Assembly: GCA_951804985.1 (NCBI GenBank)
Contig: OX638133.1
Coordinates: forward strand, 74,158,367 to 74,222,366
Length of the DNA stretch: 64,000 nt
Direction of reading: 5' to 3'
Origin: Dryomyza anilis
Lineage: Eukaryota; Arthropoda; Insecta; Diptera; Dryomyzidae
The notes beneath the pieces were generated by a model, which searched no databases, was not told the origin of the DNA, and saw only the letters and a program-made list of their open reading frames with translations. Below are positions 11,950-25,144 of the stretch, one piece after another. Both the position numbers and the translations under genes were made by a program. Position 1 is the stretch's first letter. Each line of letters begins with the position of its first letter.

Positions 11950-13560
11950 TGCAGTTTTGCATAAAATAGTTACAAGGTTGAGCTTTAAGGAAAAGGTGAG
12001 CTTTTTGTTATGTGTAGCTTTTTTAAAAGTTTAGCATTTGTAAATTAGGTTAGGATGACCTTTTTAACGGTTTTTGTGATTTTCTGCTTTTTTCAAAAAA
12101 TATTTGTTTGTAGAGTAAAGTTTTTTGGTAAAATTACATATTGACAAATTTAGCTTTTTATAATTTGTGATTAATGAAAGTTGGGGTTTGTAAATGTTTC
12201 TATTTTTGTAATAGTTATGAATGTTTGCAAAAGTTAATTTTTTGTAATGTTGTTGAATATTACATCATTATTAAAAATACAGCGCATGGAAAATTTCAGT
12301 TTTTTTTTAGATATATCTGTTTTGGGTTGGTTGGACTGAAAAGTGAATTTTTCGAAAATTTTCGATTTTTGAAATTGTACTTTTTGAAAAATTTAGTTTT
12401 CTGAAAAATTCTTTTTTTTGTAAAATAGTTGAGCTTTATCCAGAGTGAAGTATTTTTTAAATTGAGAATTTTTTTAATCCGTTTTGTACCTTTGAACTTT
12501 TCAAATTTAATCTCTTTGAAAAGTTAAGCTCTTTCTAAATTTTGGGCTTTTTGAAAAGTTGAGATATTCAGAATAGTTTTTTTTTAAATTTTGTTTATTC
12601 TTTTAAATAGAAAATATTGAGACAAAAAATACGATTAAGTTAGACAATTTTAAAAAATAGAATTTTCTAAAATTGAGCTTTTCAAAAAGCTTTTTTTAAG
12701 TTAAGCTTTTTGAATAAATTGTGTTTTTTGTTTAATTTAGAAAACTTTTGTTTTTAGCAAATTGTAGTTTAAGCTTGTTGTAATTGTGCTCTAGAGCTTT
12801 TCTTAAATTTTGAGCTTTTCAATAATTAAAGCTTTGTAAAAAGTTGACCTGTTCCAAATATTCTTTTTTAAGTTTTTTTTAAACGAATTTTCAAAAAAAT
12901 GTAGAAATTTTTAAAAAGTTAATAAAAATTAATATAACTTATTTGAATCAAAACTTTTTTTGTTTGTAAAGATTTAATTGTATAGTATACTAATTGTATG
13001 GTTGATCTTTTTCAAGATTTATGTTAAAATAGATTTAATTACAAAGCTCCGATAAGCTTTTAAATTATAAGCTTAAAAAGCGCACATTTATTTAGCACTT
13101 TATTGAACTGAGTTTCGCAGAAATCTTTGTTTAAAACAGTTTATAACATATTTTAATTTGACTTTTTAGTTAAATTTGTTATTTAACATCTCATTGAGTT
13201 CTTGGTTCTGCTCAATTATTTATTCAAGCTTTAGATAAATTTAAAGCTAAGCTTTTCGTTGGGTTAAACTACATGTTTTGCAAAGCTTTTTATTATTTTA
13301 AGCTTTTAGTAAAGCTAAGTTTAAGTTAATATGGAGCATTACATTATTGAAGCTTTACATTTAGTTAGATTATACAGACCTATTTTATAACGCGGAATTT
13401 TATTTTAAACTAAGCTTAACCGTAAAAATAGCTTTAGAATTTTACAATAAACGGAACGGTTAAATACGATTACTTTACTTTACACTTATAAAAGCATTAA
13501 GCTTAAATTTAATTAAAATTAACATTCTTAAAAAGAAATAAACATAAACTTAAATCAATA
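11950..13560. repeat. Degenerate AAGCTTTTTGAAAAG-rich repeat tract
   Basis: Words of the form GAGCTTTTTGAAAAGTT and AAGCTTTT recur irregularly on both strands over about 1.6 kb, with no fixed period that I can establish. It lies downstream of the Nord-like gene. The open frames here (for example 12174-12404) follow the repeat. Confidence 0.5.
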
Positions 13561-13786
13561 AAAGCTTTAAGTAGAACTTTAACTTATACAAAGCTTTATT
13601 TTGTAAATCAAAATTTAACTTTAAATTAAAACTGATACAATGAACTAAATACGTGCAGCTTAAATAAAACTTATTACTATATTTATGGCTTTTAAAATTA
13701 AGATATTGTTTTTTTTTAATGAACACTTCAATTTCCATTTATAGCTCATGCCTCAAAAGTCTTTTACAGCGCTTGCATACTTTTAC

Positions 13787-13792
13787 TTTATT
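13787..13792 (-). terminator. Candidate polyadenylation signal of the Nord-like gene
   Basis: AATAAA on the minus strand about 207 bases beyond the stop codon at 13999. It is chosen by position only; such words are common in AT-rich DNA. Confidence 0.4.
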
Positions 13793-13998
13793 TAATAATT
13801 AAATAATTTTTAAAATTTTAGAAATTCATTTTTATACAAATTATAGCAAAATCGTGCGATACAATTTTAATTTATATTTCTTTGCTTTTTAAGAAATGCT
13901 ATAAATTGCTAATGGATGCAGTATCGCGTTCTGTTTCTTCTTCGCTCTCCCTCGTTCTCTAGAACAAGCTGTTGAACTCTTTGCTCTCTTTTGCTAAC

Positions 13999-16900
13999 TC
14001 AGTAATACGCGGTCTGCTCTCGTGAGTCGTAGAGTTCATTGTGACAGTGATGGTTCATATGGACCTGCAATGTCTGGTAGGGCAACGCACGACCCTCACT
14101 CAGATTAGCCGTGACATAGATGAGATAACTTTCGCCGGGCGAAAGATTAAAAATGGTATGTGTTTCGATGGGCGCAGGACTGAAAACAATGATGAGACAA
14201 ATTTGTTAAATATTTTAATATTATTAATATAAAAAGACATGTTATACTGATTTTTTAATATATCTTCAAAGATATTTATTTGGTGGTTATATCCTGATTA
14301 AAACGCAAACAATTTTTGTTTTTTTGCTATAACGCAAATAATAAAGTCATTAATTGTTTGTTTTTAAAGGACCTATCGGTTGGCATCATAATTTAAAAAT
14401 AATTTGCCAATCATTAATTTTCCATTTGTTATTTGCAAGAAAACGTTTAGCAAAATAATTTTTAATAATAACGCCAATCGATAGGTGATTTAAAAACAAA
14501 CAACTGATACCTTCACACCCCTATTTTATCTAATACCAATAAAAAGTTATGGCAAAAAAACGAAAAGATTCGCCCTTTTGGCATGACAAGATTTTCAATT
14601 TTTCGAATTCGCCCTTTTGGTTTTGTCTTTTGTGGAACAGTATACTTGAGGAAAAACTACATTAAAAAATTTGAAAAAAAGTCGCCCCTTTGGCACGATA
14701 GTGACGATATGTAATATGACATTAAATATGAAATGTGTATGCCATGGCATATGTCGTTTTATTTCCCATATGATATGTATTTTTACATGGCATTCGTCTT
14801 TTATTCTTATGCCACATTTTTACCATGTCTCATGTCATTTTTGGCTAATTTTTTAAAAAAGCTGTATAACATTTTTTTTTGTCTCATGGCATTTTTATTC
14901 AATATCATGTGACAAATTTTTATATGTCTTTCGACATTGTTTTGCCATGACATTATTCTCTCGTGTCTTAAGACATTTATTTTAACTTGTCCCATGATAT
15001 TTTTATACTTGTTTTTGATATTTTTGGCTATACCTGAAAACATGCGTCTGACATGTCTAAGCTTTTTTATGTATATCATACGAACATTTTCTGCCATGTC
15101 TTATTACATTTATATTTTATCTTATATTTTCAATTTTTGTGTCACATTTTTTGAAATTTTTCATCAATAATTTTTTAACATTTCAATTGCAAATTTCTAT
15201 ATTTTTGGTTATGTTGTAAAACATTTAAGATTTTTTTTGAAATGTTCTGTGGTATTTTTGTATCTTATGACATTTTTTTCTATATGATATGATATGATAT
15301 GTTTCTATCACGTTTTCTAAAATTTGTCTGCAATGTCTTATGACATTTATTTAGCAATGTTTTATAATTTTTATTGGATCTCATCTGAGATTTTTCTACA
15401 ACGCCTTATGACATTTTTTCGAGTTAAATAACATAAGTCTGGCATATTATGACTTATTTTGTTTTGTCTTATTATAATTTTTTTCTGCAATGTGTTATGG
15501 TATGGATTTATGAGATATTTGTGACATGTCCTTTTCTGATATATGTAAGCCATTTTTCTCCCATTTATTTTAACATTATGACATTTCTAAAAAGTCGCAT
15601 GACAATTCTCTACCATGACTTTCTTTATCATGTCTAAATTTTGGATTTATATAACGATATTTAATTTATATTATAGCATTTGTTTGTCAAGTGATATGAC
15701 ATTTATCTGTCATGTCACATGGCATTTTTATATCAAGTCTTTTGACTTTTTATGAAAAAACTTATGATTTTTTTCTAACACGTCTTATGACATTTTTCTG
15801 CAATGTCTTATGACATTTTTTTAAGTCTTATGCACTTTTTTTGTTGCAGGTCACATAACAGTTTCTATCCTATATCATACAACCTTATTTATTATCCTTG
15901 TATAAGACATAATCTGACACTAAAACCGCACTAAAACTCACCACACTAAAACTCACCACACTAAAACTCACCACATTAAAACTCACCACACCAAAATTCA
16001 CCACACTAAAATTCACCTCACTAAAATTCACCTCACTAAAATTCACCACACTAAAACTCACCACAATAAAACTCACCACACTAAATTTCACCACACTCAA
16101 ATTCACCCACTTAAACTGACCACACTAAAATTCACCACACTTAAATTGAACACACTAAAACACACAACAATAAAATTCACTACACTTAAGTGGTGAATTA
16201 TAGTGTGGTGAGTACCACACTATAATTCACCACTCTAAAACTCACCACACTAAAACTCACCACAATAAAACTTCTACTGGGAAAAGCTCTACGGGGAAGA
16301 ATTCTACGGGAAAGAATTCTACTGGGAAGAATTCTACGGGGAAGCACAGTCTGAGAAAGAATTGTATATGAGAAAAGTTGTTTTAGCGGAGAATTAGTTT
16401 GCTTTTGGTTACTACATTTATAGAACCAATAAAAAAACGTCCACAGCGAAGCAATAAAAATTGCATTCACAAAATCTTTGCACGAGTCATGTACGGGTCC
16501 AGCTAGTTGATATATATATTCTATTATAGTATTTATATATCAATTCACATGACATTTTATACCATGCTTAATTTGATTTGATTTTTTATCTCATATGATA
16601 TTTTTTTTCAGCCATATATTTTGACATTTTATTTTATCATGTCATATGACATTTTCCTGACACATTTTTCTGACATGTCATGTGACATTTTTTCTTGATT
16701 GCTTGATCATTCCAAATATTTTTACTATGATATTTTATCAGTTTTCTAATGGAATACATGATATTTTGTCAATATTGGTATATGTTTTATTTTTATTTTT
16801 TTTATCTAACGTGTCATAAAAAATAAATATTTTGATCGAAAGTGAATAAGAAAATATTCTAATGAAAATATTTAAATAAAAAAACCTGCACTTACCTTTT

Positions 16901-19900
16901 GCTCTTTTCACTACATCGGATCGAGTAGAAGAGTGGGTTCTTCATGAACTGCTTCACAAAGTCCATGCAATAATTGGTGGTATCTATGTTGCTGTGGCTG
17001 CGCTGCGGCAAATTGAACACAATGACGCAGTAGCTGCAGTAGCAATATGGATGTAGCAATAGCATATCAGTACCACCAGCAGCAGCAACAACATATTCCA
17101 GTAATAACATTTAACAATACAAACCACAACCGCAATAGCCACGAAAATCAATTCCGTTCGGATTTGGCAGTGTAAAACGTTGTGTGTCGAGCCATGTATA
17201 GAGTGAAACAGACATATGTAAAAGTGTGAAAAAGTAAAAATAAAAATACTATTTGTTAATTTTCTATTGTTCACTTTAAATTAATTACTTATGTAGTTTA
17301 TTAAACAAAATAAGGCTGCCACTTTTGAGGCTGGCACATTGTGGAAATAATAGACCGTCAGTAAACTTACCTCATAGTGCGCACTTCCGGCGAGCTGTAC
17401 CACGCAATAGTCGTTGACTTACAACGCGAATGCACCTCGAAAACGGTGATGTTTTCGGGCAGTTCGGGCAACAGCTCAAAAACGGATGAAGTGGTGACGG
17501 CCAACTGTGTTGGATGAGAATGTAAAAAAGAAAATGGGAATATTAATAAAAATAACTAAAATATTCATCAATAATAACATTCTAATTATTTATAAATATT
17601 CGTATTGGGCATTCTTATTCAAATAACGATTTAAATACAATTTTATTCATTAGTTTTTTATTTTAAAAAGTATAATAGATGAAAATCAATTAAAAATGTT
17701 GATCGTTACTTTGTACAATGCTTTGTATAAGAATATAACATGTGTTTCCTTTTTCATTACATGCTAAATTTAAAAAAATAGCAAAAGAAAATAGATACAA
17801 AAATGTCCGAGTTTAGTTTAAAATACCATAAATAGAAAGAAAAATGTTATAATCAAATGTATTTGTTTTTACTACATTGATGTAGTAATTTATATATGGA
17901 AAACAACTACATACATTTGCTGTATTTCTAAACAATTACCCTCTTTCTTATAGCTCCTAAATAATGTCGATAAATTACTATTACTCTTTTAAATTTTACT
18001 ACATTTCGTATTTTTTACTTTAAAAAAATTGTAAAAAATTACTTTAAATGTATTTATTTTTGTAAAAAAGTAGCCGCGGTAGCTCAGTGGTTAGTGCGTT
18101 GGACTGCGAGCCGAAAGGTCCTTGGTTCAAGCCTGGACTGGGGCTAACAACATTTTATCATAGAAACATTTTTCTTTACCTCTCGCGCTACCTCTCGGCA
18201 GCAAATGGCAAACCTACGAGAGTAAAATATTGCCTATGAAAAGCTCTCACCCGCCGTTCGGATTCGTTAATAAACAAATATAACACGTAAAGCTCAAAAT
18301 TGTGAGAGAGCTCGGCCTATGTTCTTATAGGACTGTAGTGCCAAACTATTATTATTATTAAAATCTTGTATTTATTTCCACTTATTAATATCCACTAAAT
18401 AAAAAAATTACGATAAATACTAAATATAAATTTGCTATACATGTATTTAGTTTTTCTACATTCTGTATTTAGTTAACTTCATTAAAATTATAAAAATTAC
18501 TTCATATGCATATATTTTTGGTAAATTTCGTATGTATTTTAATTTTATAAAAACATTAAAAAAAATATCAACATCTGGAAATTTTTAATACATTCTGTAT
18601 TTAAAAAACTTCAGAAAAATTTTTATAAAAGTTTCTTCGTACGATATATTTTTATAAATTTTATATTTATTTAAATTAAAAAAAAGAAAACATTTAAGAA
18701 AAATACTATATATTTGTTTATTTTTATTACATTCAGTATTTTATTAAGAGACAAATTGTATATACTTTCAAGAAAGGATTGTTATAAATATTTGTGAAAG
18801 TTTGTTATACAAAACATGTTTTGCTATTGATGAAGATAAATACTACACCTGCATTTATTTTTATTACATTATGCATTTATTATAAAAAAAATATATATTC
18901 TTTCAAAAAAGAATTGTTATATTAGTGAAAGTATTCATAACAAATATATGGTTAAATATGCCACATTTATTGGTTTTTCACCAAATATGAATAATATGTG
19001 CTAATACGCGATCGCAGAAAAATAATGTTTTTATATTTGGTTTTCTTCATGCTACTTTCAGAAGCTCTCTACACAATCTTCAAATAGTTAAAATATGTGG
19101 AAAAACAAAAAAACATGCTAAATTTTCTACAATATGTAGAAAATTAATTTTGAATACATTCTGTAGTAAAATAAAAAAATACAAATGCACTAAAAGTAGT
19201 TATCTATTTTTTTTTAATAAATATATAAATATATATAATATAATTGACTACACAAAATTCGTCTGTGTATGACAAAGATTTTATAAATTGCCAACTATCC
19301 ACATTAGTTTGAGTTTTCTCTCTGCGCTAGTTTCAAAAATATAGATTTTCTTTCATACTTACGCCCACTTTATTCGCGCGCAGCACCTCGTCCTCATTGC
19401 TGGGCATCACCCGCATGATGTACCGCTCACCCGCCTGCACTGTGGGTAGCTTAATATAGGTCGGCCTATATATGCCACCCACATGACCGACGGTTTTACG
19501 TTGTCGCAAAATTTTCACATCGACTTCACTGCCGCCGCAGGGCAGCACCAGGTAACGCAGCTGTTGATTACGTTGTGGCGTCTGATAATCCGTTAATTCG
19601 GCGGGAATCTATATTAATGGAGCATTTTAAAATAGTGAGTAGCTATTTATAACAGATTTCACTAAAACTCACCTTAAAACTAAACACTTGCATGCCATTC
19701 AGTCCGCTCAGCTTCTCGACGGCCAATGAATTTTCACGCAGCGCCACCGGGTGAGCGCGTTGAAAATGCACCTGCGTCGCACCTATGTGAAAAGTGACAT
19801 TTTTACGACGCGTGTGAACGCCGAAAATGTCCAGGTAGTAGGTGGCATTTGGCGCGAGTCCCCTGAGTAGTTGTTGGGTGCGTGCACCGGTGCAGATGAC

Positions 19901-22177
19901 GTTTGTGATACGTGGATCTTTAAGAGCGGAGGACACAAAAATATTATTAAAAGTTGTCATAATTTTTTAAATATTAGAAATTCAATTTTTATATAATTTA
20001 AATATGAACATATCATGAAGTTTACCAATTTTTCTGGCACGCTCTGCCGGCTTCAGCCAAATGTAGTCCATAACTGGCGCTACATAGCAGCTGTCCTTGC
20101 GTTTGGTGCTCATAAAGTAGTCGCTGACGGCGTGACAGAAATTCGTCTGTGGTCGCTTGGTGTTGATAACCAGGCAGTAGTGCACGGCATGGGAATCAAG
20201 GTTGCTGTTTTATGAAAAATAAAATTATTAAGATTATTTACTAAAATATATTGTAAAAACTAGTATAAATACGAATTCTTAGTAAAGATATAAATTTTAT
20301 TAACAAAAAAATATAAAATGTTATTTTTAATACAATATTGATTTTGTCTAAAGTTAGAATTTTTGTTATAAAATAAGAATTCTCAGTAAATTAAATGTTT
20401 TAATCATAATAGTAAAAATACCAATAATTTTTAATTTTTCGAATTTTAAGTCAGAATTAGATTATTAATTAAACATATAACTTGTTTCCAATATGTAAAT
20501 TGTTCATAAAAAATTGTTAAAAAATTAATTTCATTTGAACAAAATAATAATTTTTTGTAAAAATACGAATTTTTCGGAAATTACGAAAATATCGTAAAAT
20601 TACGAAATTTTCGTAAAATTTTATTTGTAAAATATCAAATACGAATTTTCGTGGATATACGAATAATTCGTAAAAATACGATTTTTTTTTCGTAAATATA
20701 AGAATTTAACGTAAAAATACGAATTTGGCATATAACTCATTTTTCGTATATAAATGAATTTTCCTAAAAAAAATAATTGTTATCGAAAAAAATGAATTTT
20801 TCGTAAAAATACGAAATGTTCGTAATATTACGAATTTTGCTTTAATTACTATTTTTGTATTTATAAAAATAAAAAATACGAATAATTCGATTTTTTTTCT
20901 ATGTAAATATAATATTTTTTCGTAAAATTACGATTTTTCAGTTATATAAGAGTTTTTCGTAAAAACAAGAATTTTTCGTAACATAACAAAATATTTCGTC
21001 AAATTACGAATTTTTATAATATTACGAATTTATATTTTCCTATTAATAAAACGAATTTTTCGTAAAAATACGATTTTTTTTAGTAAATTTAAGATTCTTT
21101 TTTGTAAAATTGTCAAATTTTCAGTAATATATGGTTTTTACGTCAAAATAAGATTTTCTCGTAATAATACCAGTTTTTCGTAACATTACAAAATTTGTTC
21201 GTAAATTCGTATATTTACGGATTTCTCTTTAAATTACGACGTTTTCGTAAAATTACGTATTGTTCGTAATATACAAATGTTTCGTAAATATATGTTTTTT
21301 TTTTTTGTAAAAATACGAAATTCGAATTTTTCTAAATATATTAATTTTTTTTTAAGAATTTTGCGTAAAAAACCAAATGCTCGTTAATAAATGAATGTTT
21401 CGTAAATAAATAAAGTTTTAGTATATTTACGTTCTTTGTATACGATTTTTATTAATATTAATAATTATTAATAATAATATGAATTTTAAATAAAAATAAT
21501 ATTTGTTTTAGAAAAATATGAATTCTTTTAAAATACGAATTTTCGGTAATTCGGTAATACTAATTCGCACTAAATACTAATTTTCACTAAAGTAATACTA
21601 ATTTGCACTAAAGAAACAAATTGGAATGCAAATTTTTGGAAACAATCAATGTTAATGTTTCCATCGAATTTATCGATAGCTTTAATTTTTTTTATAGTTT
21701 TATCGATAAATAAATATTTAATTATTATAAAAAATCCGTCAGTACAAACCTCTTGTCCCACTTGACAATCATCTGTCGTTTGCGCACTCGATTTTGACTG
21801 CGGATATTAATGCGACTCTGCGTTCGATTCAGTAGCTTCCAACTGGCCTGCGGATGTCCTGCATGTGCCTGAACCTTAATCGAGCCGCGTTGCTTGGCCT
21901 GCAGAAAGACATCGTACTGACCGGCTAGAGCGCAGGGCAGCAGCACTTCGCGTTGATCCGAGCGCAAGGAACGCGATAAATTAGCTGCCGCACGTAAATG
22001 GTAACAATGAATGAATGGCGGAAGTTAATTTATAGAAGTAAAGAAAATTATAATAAAATCCATAGCAAAAAAATAGCAGACTTTAACTTACTCGTTTGAT
22101 TGAAATAAATTTTCCGCACTACATTCTCCGAGAAACTGATGGTCAACGGCGTGGAATAGTTGAGAATTAAAATAAAT
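13999..22177 (-). CDS. nord: Nord/NDNF-family secreted protein (C-terminal 8 exons)
   Basis: Eight minus-strand exons join with consistent phases: 22177-22092, 21984-21750, 20204-20026, 19917-19673, 19608-19363, 17504-17371, 17033-16896, 14179-13999 (TGA). They encode about 480 residues that follow the vertebrate neuron-derived neurotrophic factor layout block by block. A beta-rich N-terminal block (FILILNYSTPLTISF) is followed by FN3-like domain 1 (HYCLVINTKRP ... LRGLAPNATYYLDIFGV), a linker domain (LRYLVLPCGGSEVDVKI), and FN3-like domain 2 (VHSRCKSTTIAWYSS ... FNLSPGESYLIYV) ending in a Cys just before a short tail. Candidate N-glycosylation sites (NATY, NVTF, NITV) fit secretion. NDNF/Nord proteins are secreted glycoproteins; fly Nord modulates BMP signalling (family knowledge). 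The signal peptide and first roughly 50-90 residues are not in these exons. Several introns carry repeats: a Helitron copy, a SINE and minisatellites. Family call strong; the symbol rests on orthology inferred by eye. Confidence 0.88.
14690..16760. repeat. Degenerate CATATGACATTTTT minisatellite in the last Nord-like intron
   Basis: Diverged copies of a unit of about 25-30 bases, core TGTCTTATGACATTTTT or CATGTCATATGACATTTTT, fill 14690-15860 and resume at about 16530-16760. The interruption is a Helitron-like insertion, with array sequence on both sides of it. Confidence 0.65.
15885..16506 (+). mobile_element. Helitron-like element with two 15-bp arrays, copy 1 (5' end unclear)
   Basis: Array A has about 24 units of CACCACACTAAAACT (about 15925-16275). 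Array B has about 5 units of GAATTCTACGGGGAA (16268-16345). A conserved tail (AGAAAAGTTGTTTTAGCGG ... ACCAATAAAAAAACGTCC) follows, and the copy ends with a CACGAGTC-type hairpin remnant, CGGGTCCAG and CTAG at 16503-16506 before T. This matches the 3' end of the copies at 54190-55525 and 61243-62475. The 5' terminus seen in the last copy is not recognisable here, so this copy is truncated or diverged. Confidence 0.65.
18070..18360 (+). mobile_element. tRNA-derived SINE, copy 1 (full length)
   Basis: The head carries RNA polymerase III promoter boxes: box A TAGCTCAGTGGTTAGTGCG and box B GGTTCAAGCC, within a tRNA-like 73-base segment starting GCCGCGGTAGCTC. A unique body follows (CTCTCGGCAGCAAATGGCAA; CTCTCACCCGCCGTTCGG) and a (TTA)n tail at 18345-18360. 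It lies in a Nord-like intron, opposite in sense to the gene. Near-identical copies are at 36230-36540 and 51301-51606. It is a retroposed element and not a working tRNA gene. Confidence 0.85.
20560..21560. repeat. Degenerate TTTTTCGTAAAAATACGAA minisatellite (Nord-like intron)
   Basis: Diverged copies of a roughly 18-19-base unit, TTTTTCGTAAAAATACGAA, fill much of the 20205-21749 intron. The unit contains the inverted words TTCGTA and TACGAA. The same family reappears more regularly at 22690-23260. Confidence 0.7.
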
Positions 22178-22689
22178 CTGCAAAAGTAAAAAAGAAAAAT
22201 GTTAAAAATGCATACAGTGTATTGAATAAAGACTGTAATTAAAATAGACATGCAGTTAATAAAAATGAAATGAAAAACACTGCCAGAGTTGAAGGATACA
22301 AAGGACATTTTATTAATGGCAGCGAAATAAAGCCAAAATTAAGGCTATAGTATTTTTTACTAAAGAAATATTAAGTCATAAAAATCTGGAAACTACGTTA
22401 AGAGATAAATTGAAAACAATTTATTTTTCAGTAAAATAAAATTTTGCAGTAAAATGCAAATTTTTATCTGTTGAAAAGGAACTATTTATTGAGCTCGTGT
22501 TTTCACAAAAAATTAATTATCAGAATTTTTCAAACTCTGACATTGTGTGAAAGATACGAATTTTCCATCAAAGATTTAAATTTTAAATAAAATACGAATT
22601 ATTAGTGAAAATAATAGAAAGTATACTGATTTACAAAAAATTATTATTTAGATTGTTAGTTAGCTTTTAGTAAAATATTTTTTTTTTGT

Positions 22690-23260
22690 GCTATAATGAG
22701 AATTTTTTAAATTTTTTCGTAAAAAACGAAATTTCCGCAAAAAATATGAATTTATCGTAAAAAATTATTTTTTTCGTAATAATACGAATGTTTTTGGTAA
22801 AAATACGAATTGTTCGTACGAACAGAAAATTTCCGAAAAAATGTGGATTTTTCGTAAAAATATGGATTTTTCGTTAAAATACGAATTTTTAGTAATAAAA
22901 CGAATTTTTAGTAATAATACAAATTTTTCGTAAAATAGAATTTGTCGTAATAATACAATTTTTTTCGTAATAATACGGATTTTTCGTAATAATACGAATT
23001 TTTCGTAAAAATACGAATTTCTCCTAAAAATGTGAATTTTTCGTCATAATACAAAATTTTCGTAATAATACGAATTTTTCGTAATAATACGAATTTTTCG
23101 TAATAATACGAATTTTTCGTAATAATACGGATTTTTCGTAAAAAAAACGAATTTCTTCTAAAAATACGAATTTTTCGTAATAATACGAATTTTTCGTAAT
23201 AATACGAAGTTTTCGTAAAAAAAACAAATTTTTCGTAAAAATACGAATACCAATTTTTTG
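22690..23260. repeat. Tandem GAATTTTTCGTAATAATAC (19-bp) array
   Basis: The core at about 22970-23230 repeats GAATTTTTCGTAATAATAC almost exactly, and the edges are diverged. It lies just upstream (5') of the most N-terminal Nord-like exon found and is the better-preserved relative of the 20560-21560 tract. The minus-strand open frame at 23024-23227 is the repeat read through. Confidence 0.8.
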
Positions 23261-24281
23261 TTTTATGTGAGTTTTTTCACAAAAATAAGAATATTTAGTA
23301 TGAGGTTTTCGTATGAATATATTTGGACTGTTGGTTAAAAAGTTTAAAGAACTATACTAAATAAAGAATACACTTTTTACTTGTTAAATTTTAATATTTC
23401 TTATTTTGAAAATTCATATTTCAAATCCAGGGTTTAGAACTTTTTAACCATGAGTAGTTATTTATTTCCTTAGATGGGGTACATTACAATGTATAAAAAT
23501 CATTTTTTCCACTAAGTAATAACGTTATTAATTCATATATTTTTTTAAATATTTTTAATTTTATTTGTTATATCTCGTAAACAAATTTGTTCACGCATGT
23601 ATTTTAGCACCATGTTTTCTACATCTAATAACGAAAAAATAATTTCATTATTTTATTTTGTTGGAATTTTAAAAATATAACAGCCTTATGCTGTAAGTCG
23701 TCGATCGACGAAAATCGTCCAGAATTTGTCTGACTTTCGTGTGAGAAAGTTTTTTGTATGCTGTATAGCACAGCGTCTCACAATGTGACAACACAACGTA
23801 AGAAATCAAATTGTGCGTATGCTGTATGTCGCCAACGAACGATTTTCGACGTCAAAAATGACGATAGCTTCCTAGCTATCGTCTGTAATTTTTCGTGGTC
23901 CAAAAATAAAATTGACGAAACAATTTTTTTTTTCGCAATTTGATCCTCTGGTACCCCACAAAAATCAATACCTGACCGACGCAACTCGTTCAACAAGTAC
24001 TTTTTTGGATATTGCGAAAAATGCACCAAGAATAAAAAATAAAAAGACAGTACTATGCACCAAAAGGTATCATGGTTTACTCAAAAAAAAAGAAAAACTG
24101 TTTTGGTCGATATTCAGTTCTCTATTTTAGGCTTTAACACAAAACCCCTGTGCAAAAAGTGTTCTTTATTTTGTCTTTTGCCGCCCATTTAAAGTACCAT
24201 GGCAATTATTATTTTTTTTAATTACAGCCGCGTTAATGATAAATAAAAATAGAAATTTTTAAGGAATCTTGCAAACATTTT
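23261..24281. other. Noncoding or unassigned DNA
   Basis: No recognised gene. The stretch 23690-24150 has more mixed composition. A minus-strand open frame of 83 codons (24029-23778) is not low-complexity, but it matches no family I recognise, so it is not called. It could be an eroded transposon fragment. Confidence 0.3.
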
Positions 24282-25103
24282 TATACCCTACACATGAGGT
24301 ACAGGGTATATTAACTTTGTGCATATATTGTAACGCCCTTTAGGAGGCGTGTCCGGTATGGAAAAGTATATATATTCTTGATCAGCATCACTACTCGAGT
24401 CCGTTTAGCCATGTCCGTCTGTTTGTCTGCCTGTCTGTCCGTCTTGCTGTCTTGCTGTCCGAATACAGAATAATTTGAGAAATGCGATGAAATTTCGTCT
24501 CAATATATGTTAGCTAAAAGTAGGAACTGAGTTTGAAAATGAGCCAAATCGGTCAACGGACACGCCCACCTCCCATACAAGTCACTTTTATATAACTCTT
24601 TCGGAACTAATAACTCGAAAAGTATTCAAGGTATAGTTATAAAATTTAAAAGGAATTATTAGAATTCACATATAAATATGTGGTCCAAAAATGGGCGTGA
24701 TCCGCCCACTTTTTTTTCATTATTTCCCGGGTTTTCATAGTGGAAATTTGATCCGTAAATTATTAAAATCAAATCTATGAAATATTAGCCTTTCAAAATT
24801 TTAAATATAGGCGTGGTCAGCCCAATTACATTTTTCAATTTTTTTTTTTTAGTTTTTTATACTTTTATATACATTTTTTAATTTATGGGGATATAAGACG
24901 TAAATTTCTGATATATGAATAATATTCTGAGGGTGGGGATGTTCAGCATAATTAAAAACTTTAAAATTAAGGTATGCAATTAAATATCCCACATTGATAT
25001 CCCCACCAAAGGTGTAGGGTATTCCATAGTCGGGCTCGACCGACTATAAAAATCCGGCCCATGTGACCGAACTTACCCATGTGACCTAACTTTCCCAACT
25101 CGT
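24282..25103 (+). mobile_element. Dispersed fly repeat with TATACCCTACAC ends, copy 1
   Basis: Starts TATACCCTACACATGAGGTA and ends GGTGTAGGGTAT, then AGTCGGGCTCGACCGACTAT and a tail ATGTGACCTAACTTTCCCAA. It contains the widespread dipteran block GTATATATATTCTTGATCAG ... GCCATGTCCGTCTG and repeated GTCTGTCCGTC words. Related pieces on the opposite strand are at 31437-31760 and 56023-56722. No coding capacity was seen. The superfamily is not assigned. Confidence 0.7.
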
Positions 25104-25144
25104 TTTTTTTTAATTTGTTTTATTTTTCTTTTGATTGTCAAATA

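Noticed and set aside
18075..18150. Possible functional tRNA gene
   Set aside because: The same tRNA-like head occurs fused to the same non-tRNA body and (TTA)n tail at two other places, two of the copies with target duplications: it is a SINE head.
23778..24029. 83-codon minus-strand frame of normal composition
   Set aside because: No recognisable family, no splice or promoter context; left as unassigned.
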